Below, piece by piece: positions 58,770 through 64,000 of a stretch of 64,000 nucleotides of DNA (position 1 is the stretch's first letter; every line of letters starts with the position of its first letter). Made by a program: the position numbers and the translations under genes. The stretch comes from Ectobacillus ponti (lineage in GTDB: Bacteria; Bacillota; Bacilli; Bacillales; Bacillaceae_G). The DNA is taken from NCBI RefSeq assembly GCF_024294785.1, contig NZ_JANCLT010000002.1, positions 186,001-250,000 on the forward strand, given 5' to 3'. Below the pieces are notes generated by a model. It saw only the letters and a list, made by a program, of their open reading frames with translations. It was not told where the DNA came from and did not search any database.

Positions 58770-59570
58770 TCAGCTACTCCTGAATTTCTTCTTATGATAT
58801 TTACCCATAAACGACTTAGGTATTAGACCAGCTATAATATGTTTGTATGCATAAATATCATAAAAAAGTGGAAATTCCAACTTGAGCCTCCACAGTTTTC
58901 TTATCCTGTATGAATCTACACGATACTTAAAACGACGTCTTTTGTAAGCATCCTTGTCTTCCCTATAATAGAGTACAAACTCTCCTATATTCATACCAAT
59001 ATAACCTCTTGCATAAATCTTACACCAGAGATCAAAGTCCTGTCCGCGAACTGTATAAGGTGCGACCGTATAATAATCTACTTCTTTTAAAACATCCTTC
59101 CTTATCATAGTGGTAGGATGTGCAATAGGTTGATACTTATAGACATTTTCCTTAGTCAGCGGAGTCTTACTTAGCCTGCTCCCCCATACTCCATTCTCAT
59201 CTATTAGATGTACACCCCCACATACAAAAGCAATGTTGGGGTTATTGTCTAAAAAACTTATTTGCTCCTGAAATCTATTAGGGAAGGAAATATCATCTGC
59301 ATCCATTCTAGCGATATAGTCTCCTCGAGCCACTTCTATACATCTGTTGAGTGAAGCTGCTAGACCCATGTTTTTTTCATTTCTAATAAGAGTTATCCTG
59401 CTATCTGTTTTCATGTACTCTTCTACTATAATGACTGATCTATCATTAGAGGCATCGTCACATATAATGAATTCAAATTCTGAATAGGTTTGATTTAGGA
59501 TGGATTCTATAGCTTCTGCTAGGTACCTTTCCCCATTATAAACACTCATTGCCACACTAACCTTAGGCAT
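58770..59570 (-). CDS. GT2 family glycosyltransferase
   Basis: A 266-residue GT-A enzyme: SVAMSVYNGERYLAEAIESIL, FEFIICDDASNDRS, GLAASLNRCIEVARGDYIARMDADD (DxD) and VRGQDFDLWCKIYARG (late acidic motif). No membrane segments, a single-addition transferase. I chose the ATG at 59568-59570, behind GGGAGGGGG; a longer frame overlaps the upstream gene. 160 AT-rich bases separate it from the downstream GT4 gene. Confidence 0.88.
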   Translation of the reverse strand: MPKVSVAMSVYNGERYLAEAIESILNQTYSEFEFIICDDASNDRSVIIVEEYMKTDSRITLIRNEKNMGLAASLNRCIEVARGDYIARMDADDISFPNRFQEQISFLDNNPNIAFVCGGVHLIDENGVWGSRLSKTPLTKENVYKYQPIAHPTTMIRKDVLKEVDYYTVAPYTVRGQDFDLWCKIYARGYIGMNIGEFVLYYREDKDAYKRRRFKYRVDSYRIRKLWRLKLEFPLFYDIYAYKHIIAGLIPKSFMGKYHKKKFRSS

Positions 59571-59595
59571 TATATCCCCCTCCCATCTAGGCCAT

Positions 59596-60699
59596 TTATG
59601 CACCATATATCTGTTTAAGCTGTCTAAGAACATTAGACAAACTAAATCCTTTTACAGCTTCCATATTTGTGTTACCAAACCTTTTACATAATTCAGGGTT
59701 CAGTGAGAGCTCTTTGATACCTTGGGCAAATGCATCTATATCTGTTGGATTACAAGTATAGCCTGTTATACCTTGAAGGGAATAATCAACAATCCCATGT
59801 ACATCTGATGTAATAATAGGGAGTCCCGAAGCCATCGCCTCTAATGCTGCCATACCTAATCCTTCCCTCATTGAAGGGAAGCAAAAGATATTGGACATTT
59901 TGCAGATTTCAATTACATCCCCTCGATAACCTAAAAGCTTTACTTGGTCTTCTATTCCTAATTCCTTAGATAAGTTTACTAAATATTCCATTAAAGGTCC
60001 AACACCGCACACTAAATACCTAACTTTAGGGTTTCCCAATTTTGCAATAGCTCTAATAACCGTCTCATGATTTTTATTTTTATTGAGTTCGCCAATGGAA
60101 ATTATAACGAATGCATCATGTGGTATTCCCAACTCTTTGCGTTTACTTAACCAATTAATATGGGTATTGTTAATTCTCTCTGTGTTTAAACCAACTCCAG
60201 GGATATATTCAACTCTTCCTGCATTAAATGATTTTTTAGCCCTCTCAGCATCCTCTTTATTAATAGTAATTAAAACATCCGTATATTTTGCTAGACACTT
60301 TTCAATAGGATAATATATTAACCAATTCTTAAGAGGCGCCCCTTTGAAGAAATGAAATCCATGTGCTGTGTATATTACCTTAACACTCTTTAATGCTCTA
60401 CAGGCCATCCGTACACAAGCAGAGGCAATAGGTGTGTGTGTATGAACTATGTCATATGTGCCATCTTTTATAACCTTCTTCAGCTTTCTATACGCTGAAT
60501 AGTTTTTTCTATTTAAAGGAGACCTTTGAAACTCCAACTCATGCACTTTACATCCAAGTTGCAAGAGATCTGGATTGACATCTTGTTTAATATTAAATGC
60601 CACATCTACCTGATGCCCTTGTTCAACTAACATTCTTATGTGAGGAACTAGGAATGTGTTAGCTGTATTTGATATTGTGGTGACGTATAATATTTTCAA
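59596..60699 (-). CDS. GT4 family glycosyltransferase (EpsD-like)
   Basis: A 367-residue GT-B enzyme, similar in outline to EpsD of B. subtilis. KILYVTTISNTANTFLVPHI, then YDIVHTHTPIASACVRMA and TAHGFHFFKGAP make up the acceptor domain, and IISIGELNKNKNHETVI with PSMREGLGMAALEAMASGLPIITSDVHG the donor domain. The HTHTP and TAHGFHF phrases are characteristic. TTG start at 60697-60699 with GGGG eight bases upstream. Confidence 0.88.
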   Translation of the reverse strand: MKILYVTTISNTANTFLVPHIRMLVEQGHQVDVAFNIKQDVNPDLLQLGCKVHELEFQRSPLNRKNYSAYRKLKKVIKDGTYDIVHTHTPIASACVRMACRALKSVKVIYTAHGFHFFKGAPLKNWLIYYPIEKCLAKYTDVLITINKEDAERAKKSFNAGRVEYIPGVGLNTERINNTHINWLSKRKELGIPHDAFVIISIGELNKNKNHETVIRAIAKLGNPKVRYLVCGVGPLMEYLVNLSKELGIEDQVKLLGYRGDVIEICKMSNIFCFPSMREGLGMAALEAMASGLPIITSDVHGIVDYSLQGITGYTCNPTDIDAFAQGIKELSLNPELCKRFGNTNMEAVKGFSLSNVLRQLKQIYGA

Positions 60700-60729
60700 C
60701 TTACATGCCCCAACCTTTATAATTTTTTA

Positions 60730-61350
60730 TTAGCTAATCTTTCTAGCCGGAACTCCTATGTATGTTCCAGGTATATTTATATCCTTTACTACCACTGCAC
60801 CCGCACCAATTTTACAGTTGTTGATTATTTTTATATTATTGCTTACTACGCTACCAATACCTATCCAAGAGTTATTTCCTATCTTAACCGTTCCAGCTAG
60901 ATTAACTCCAGAAGACACATGAACATAATCCCCAATTACTCCATCATGACCTACTGTAGAACCGGTATTAATAATACAGCCCTCTCCAATAGTTGTGCAG
61001 CAATTAATAATTGTGCCGGCCATTACCACCGTTCCAGCACCAATATTGACTTGCTCACCGATTATTGCACTTGAGTGAATTAGAGTAGGAATATGAGCAC
61101 CATGCATTTGAGCACTTTTTTGAAGTTCTTCTCTTATACTGCTACTACCAATACCTACGAAAATGTCATAATCCTCAACATACTTATGGATGTTAGAGAT
61201 TTTTCCTATGACATTAATACCCACAAATCCCTTTAGTTTTTCACTATCATCCAAAAAACTGATAGTTTTCCATCTTTCCATACTTAATGCAATATTTGCA
61301 ACTACTCTTCCATGCCCTCCAGCACCTATAATCAGAAGCTTTTCCTTCAT
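60730..61350 (-). CDS. PglD/EpsM/NeuD-like sugar O/N-acetyltransferase
   Basis: A 206-residue left-handed beta-helix acyltransferase with an N-terminal Rossmann-like UDP-sugar domain ([18 protein letters not shown]). Hexapeptide repeats run from about residue 90 ([23 protein letters not shown]) with the catalytic His in [10 protein letters not shown], and the end is [12 protein letters not shown]. It resembles PglD and EpsM, which N-acetylate a UDP-4-amino sugar. It overlaps the phosphoglycosyl transferase gene by four bases (ATGA). Confidence 0.88.
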   Translation of the reverse strand: MKEKLLIIGAGGHGRVVANIALSMERWKTISFLDDSEKLKGFVGINVIGKISNIHKYVEDYDIFVGIGSSSIREELQKSAQMHGAHIPTLIHSSAIIGEQVNIGAGTVVMAGTIINCCTTIGEGCIINTGSTVGHDGVIGDYVHVSSGVNLAGTVKIGNNSWIGIGSVVSNNIKIINNCKIGAGAVVVKDINIPGTYIGVPARKIS

Positions 61351-61997
61351 GAACTAACACTTCCTTTTCTAGTTCCTTGAAACCGCTCCATGGTAACTAT
61401 GTTATTTGAATTAATCCCTTCTCGAATGAGCACTTTCTTGATAGTTAAGAAAATAATTTTACAGTCACCTAGGAAGCTGACATGATCTACATATTGAACG
61501 TCAAACTTAAATTTCTCTTCCCAACTAATTGCATTCCTGCCATTAACCTGAGCTAGTCCTGATAATCCAGGTCTTACTTTATGACGGAGTTTTTGCTGTT
61601 CATCATATAAGGATAGATATTCAACTAGCAGCGGCCTTGGCCCTACTATGGACATATCACCCTTTAAAATATTAAAAAGTTCAGGTAACTCATCGAGAGA
61701 GGTGGACCGAAGTAATTTCCCAAACTGAGTTAAACGTACATCATTTGGAAGGAGGTTACCCTCAGCATCTCTTTCATCAGTCATCGTTCTGAACTTGTAC
61801 ATTTTAAAAATCTTCTCATTTCGCCCCGGTCGTTCTTGTTTAAAAAGTATTGGACTCCCTAACTTTCCCCTCACTAATAAAGCAACAATTAGAAACGTAG
61901 GGCTTAACAAAATAATTGCTATTAATGCTAAGATAAAATCCATAGGCCTTTTCACAAATCTCTTATAAAAACCACCTGTAGCACCACTCATTATCAT
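61347..61997 (-). CDS. Initiating phosphoglycosyl transferase (PglC/EpsL-like)
   Basis: A 216-residue membrane enzyme that transfers a sugar-1-phosphate onto undecaprenyl phosphate to start repeat-unit synthesis. It is the small monotopic form: one re-entrant helix ([24 protein letters not shown]), then [22 protein letters not shown] with the catalytic Asp-Glu motif in [26 protein letters not shown], and [16 protein letters not shown]. Its ATG overlaps the aminotransferase stop (TGATG). Earlier GTG codons are less likely starts. Confidence 0.92.
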   Translation of the reverse strand: MIMSGATGGFYKRFVKRPMDFILALIAIILLSPTFLIVALLVRGKLGSPILFKQERPGRNEKIFKMYKFRTMTDERDAEGNLLPNDVRLTQFGKLLRSTSLDELPELFNILKGDMSIVGPRPLLVEYLSLYDEQQKLRHKVRPGLSGLAQVNGRNAISWEEKFKFDVQYVDHVSFLGDCKIIFLTIKKVLIREGINSNNIVTMERFQGTRKGSVSS

Positions 61998-63106
61998 CAC
62001 CACAACTTCTTTATAGTTTCTACCACTCTGTGCAGGTCTTCATCTGTCATCTTCGTATCAGATGGCAGGCAGACTCCATTTTCAAACAGTATTTCTGCTA
62101 CGCCAGAACCAACAAAGTCATACTCTTTAAAGAACGGCTGTAAATGCATTGGTTTCCATACAGACCGGGATTCGATGTTCTCTTTCTCTAATGCATCCAT
62201 CAGGTCAATTGGTTTTACCTTTCCTGTGAGTACAATAGAGCTGAGCCAGTAATTTGGCTGATCCCACTCGTTCTCCGGCATGAATTGAACTCCCTCTAAA
62301 GAGCCTAGTTCTTTTTTGTAGAACCCATAGATATATTTTTTCTTTTCTACTCGTTGGTCCAGCACCTTCAGCTGTCCTCGGCCAATACCGGCCACTACAT
62401 TGCTCATTCGATAATTGAATCCTAATTCGCTGTGCTGGTAGTGCCTTGCTGTGTCTCTGGATTGAGTAGCCCAAAATCTTGCTTTGGCAACTCTCTCCTC
62501 ATTGTTGGAAACCAGCATTCCGCCGCCTGATGTGGTAATAATTTTATTTCCATTAAAAGAGAAGATGCCGTAGTCACCAAAAGTTCCTGTATGCTTTCCC
62601 TTATAATAGGTTCCTAAGCTTTCAGCCGCATCCTCAATTACTGGAACATTATATCTGTTGCAGATTTCCATAATTTCATCCATATTCGCTGACAGCCCAT
62701 ACAGATGAACTACAATGACAGCCTTCACATTCGGATACTTCTTGAAAGCTCCCTCCAACGCCTTAGGACACATATTCCAGGTTTCCTCATCACTATCAAT
62801 GAAGACAGGGACAGCATTTTGATAAATAATTGGGTTTGCTGTGGCCGCAAATGTAAGTGTTGGACAGAATACAATATCCCCCTTACCTACTCCAGCTGCC
62901 CTTAATGCCAAGTGAATGGCTGCTGTACCAGAGGAAAGCGCTGCAGCTGCCTCGGCACCAACTTTAGTAGCCAGCTCTTTCTCAAACTGATTTACATTCT
63001 CACCAAGAGGTGCAATCCAGTTTGTTTCAAAAGCTTCCTTTACATATTGCAGTTCATAGCCCTCATCACTCATATGCGGTGATGAGAGGAAGATTCTATT
63101 ACTCAT
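61997..63106 (-). CDS. DegT/DnrJ/EryC1 (PglE/EpsN-like) sugar aminotransferase
   Basis: A 369-residue PLP-dependent aminotransferase acting on a UDP-4-keto-6-deoxy sugar. [15 protein letters not shown] binds phosphate, [15 protein letters not shown] contains the Asp that holds the PLP ring, and [20 protein letters not shown] carries the catalytic Lys. [18 protein letters not shown] follows. Close in pattern to PglE and EpsN. It is the second step after the CapD/EpsC-like dehydratase encoded upstream. AAAGGGG precedes the ATG. Confidence 0.93.
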   Translation of the reverse strand: MSNRIFLSSPHMSDEGYELQYVKEAFETNWIAPLGENVNQFEKELATKVGAEAAAALSSGTAAIHLALRAAGVGKGDIVFCPTLTFAATANPIIYQNAVPVFIDSDEETWNMCPKALEGAFKKYPNVKAVIVVHLYGLSANMDEIMEICNRYNVPVIEDAAESLGTYYKGKHTGTFGDYGIFSFNGNKIITTSGGGMLVSNNEERVAKARFWATQSRDTARHYQHSELGFNYRMSNVVAGIGRGQLKVLDQRVEKKKYIYGFYKKELGSLEGVQFMPENEWDQPNYWLSSIVLTGKVKPIDLMDALEKENIESRSVWKPMHLQPFFKEYDFVGSGVAEILFENGVCLPSDTKMTDEDLHRVVETIKKLW

Positions 63107-63225
63107 TTCTGAAAACCCCTTTTCTTTAACAAGTCATTCTTCAGATGAGATATTGTCGGCAATCTAACAACTTGAGGAATACCAAGTTCCCATTCTCTCT
63201 TGAATGAATGCATACGTGGAATGCT

Positions 63226-64000
63226 TTACACTTGGGCACGATTATGGCTAGAATGGGCCAATTCCATTAAACGCTCTCTGATTTGCAGCCCTGTAAGCCC
63301 CTCAAACGAAGTAATAAAGTCCATAATTACCTCTATGTTAATGCCTCTTGCTTTTCCAATATGTATCTTAGGGAATACTTGTTCCGGATGAACTTCTTCT
63401 TCACCAAGCAGTTCCTCAAATAGCTTCTCACCAGGACGTATACCAGAAAATTCAATTCCGATATCCTCTACCTTATGTCCAGAAAGAGTAATGAGGTTCT
63501 TAGCCAAGTCCACAATCTTAACAGGTTCACCCATATCCAGCACAAAGACCTCTCCACCCTTAGCAAGTGATCCCGCTTGAATTACAAGTCTTGATGCCTC
63601 AGGAATTGTCATAAAGTAACGAATCATGTCGGGGTGCGTAACGGTAACAGGACCGCCTTTACGGATTTGCTTTTTGAACAACGGAATAACACTGCCGCGG
63701 CTTCCCAACACGTTTCCAAAACGAACAGCAACGAATCTTGTTTCGCTGATCTCATCCATGTACTGTACAATCATTTCAGCAACCCTTTTTGTTGCACCCA
63801 TCACACTGGTTGGATTTACTGCCTTATCAGTAGATACCATGACAAATGTATTGACCCTAAATGTATCAGCAGCTTCTGCCACGTTTTTCGTTCCAATTAC
63901 ATTGTTCTTTACGGCTTCTTCCGGATTACGCTCCATTAATGGAACATGTTTATGGGCGGCTGCATGATAGACCATATACGGTCTATGCTTTTCCATGATT
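63226..64000 (-). CDS. CapD/EpsC-like nucleotide-sugar dehydratase (5' end cut by window edge)
   Basis: The C-terminal 257 residues of a polysaccharide-biosynthesis [30 protein letters not shown], the family's nucleotide-sugar region, is followed by [18 protein letters not shown] (the modified TDK...MGxxK active site of membrane CapD/PglF types) and [34 protein letters not shown] lies near the end. Full-length relatives have about 600 residues with an N-terminal membrane part, which would lie beyond 64000. It should make a UDP-4-keto-6-deoxy-GlcNAc. Confidence 0.9.
   Translation of the reverse strand, partial: IMEKHRPYMVYHAAAHKHVPLMERNPEEAVKNNVIGTKNVAEAADTFRVNTFVMVSTDKAVNPTSVMGATKRVAEMIVQYMDEISETRFVAVRFGNVLGSRGSVIPLFKKQIRKGGPVTVTHPDMIRYFMTIPEASRLVIQAGSLAKGGEVFVLDMGEPVKIVDLAKNLITLSGHKVEDIGIEFSGIRPGEKLFEELLGEEEVHPEQVFPKIHIGKARGINIEVIMDFITSFEGLTGLQIRERLMELAHSSHNRAQV

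Overview
The window looks like chromosome from an endospore-forming, Bacillaceae-type member of the Bacillota. The evidence is strong AGGAGG-type ribosome binding sites with frequent TTG and GTG starts, two DUF3231 proteins, a gamma-SASP-like peptide, a Vpr-type serine protease, PagR-like ArsR repressors, a CBO0543 protein and a LytR-CpsA-Psr protein. By eye, base composition is about 50% GC over most of the window. It falls sharply in the polysaccharide cluster at the right end (about 50.8-64 kb) and in a DNA-alkylation-repair gene (42.1-42.8 kb). No rRNA, tRNA, transposase or CRISPR array was seen. The genus cannot be decided from the sequence alone.

Layout. 0-5 kb: a partial GNAT acetyltransferase, membrane proteins, a lipoprotein, an APH-like kinase and an NTF2-like protein. 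5.07-5.5 kb: an isolated promoter-to-terminator transcription unit with only mini-ORFs. 5.5-12.1 kb: a GyrI-like protein, a very large Vpr-type protease with a dockerin, a divergent TetR regulator with tandem palindromes in between, and CorA. 12.1-18.5 kb: a truncated ankyrin gene running into a 21-bp repeat array, small proteins, a hydrolase, a coupled four-gene operon (beta-carbonic-anhydrase-like protein, DUF6671, small CxxC protein, Thermus-type isocitrate dehydrogenase), a DMT exporter and cysteine dioxygenase. 18.6-29.5 kb: three PagR-like ArsR repressors, a fourth ArsR-like protein, two DUF3231 proteins, a TetR operon with a clear operator, an LCP protein, a VOC protein, a phospholipase-D-like protein and a CHASE4-HAMP-GGDEF-EAL protein. 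29.8-37 kb: a secreted GDSL esterase, a chromosomal aminoglycoside 6-adenylyltransferase, an internally duplicated unknown protein, an acetamidase/formamidase, a second 21-bp repeat array, a NERD protein, a ZIP-like protein and a muramoyl amidase. 37.4-42 kb: a compact exopolysaccharide operon (DUF2334, GT2 synthase, GH8, small membrane protein) resembling B. subtilis ydaL-ydaM-ydaJ. 42-49.7 kb: AlkD, an S9 peptidase, an Lrp regulator, a COG4705 membrane protein, a PspA/LiaH-type two-gene operon and three related small proteins. 49.8-64 kb: one capsule/EPS cluster on the minus strand.

How genes work together. The right-end cluster contains a CapD/EpsC-like dehydratase (cut by the window edge), an aminotransferase, an initiating phosphoglycosyl transferase and a PglD-like acetyltransferase. 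This is the usual set for making and priming a diamino-trideoxy sugar. It is followed by three glycosyltransferases, a Wzy polymerase, a TupA-like ATP-grasp protein, a Wzx flippase, and UDP-glucose dehydrogenase, UDP-glucuronate epimerase and GtaB for uronic acids. With the second EPS operon at 37.5 kb and a GGDEF-EAL protein at 26 kb, the window suggests an organism investing heavily in surface polysaccharide. Functions are inferred from family resemblance; no searches were run.
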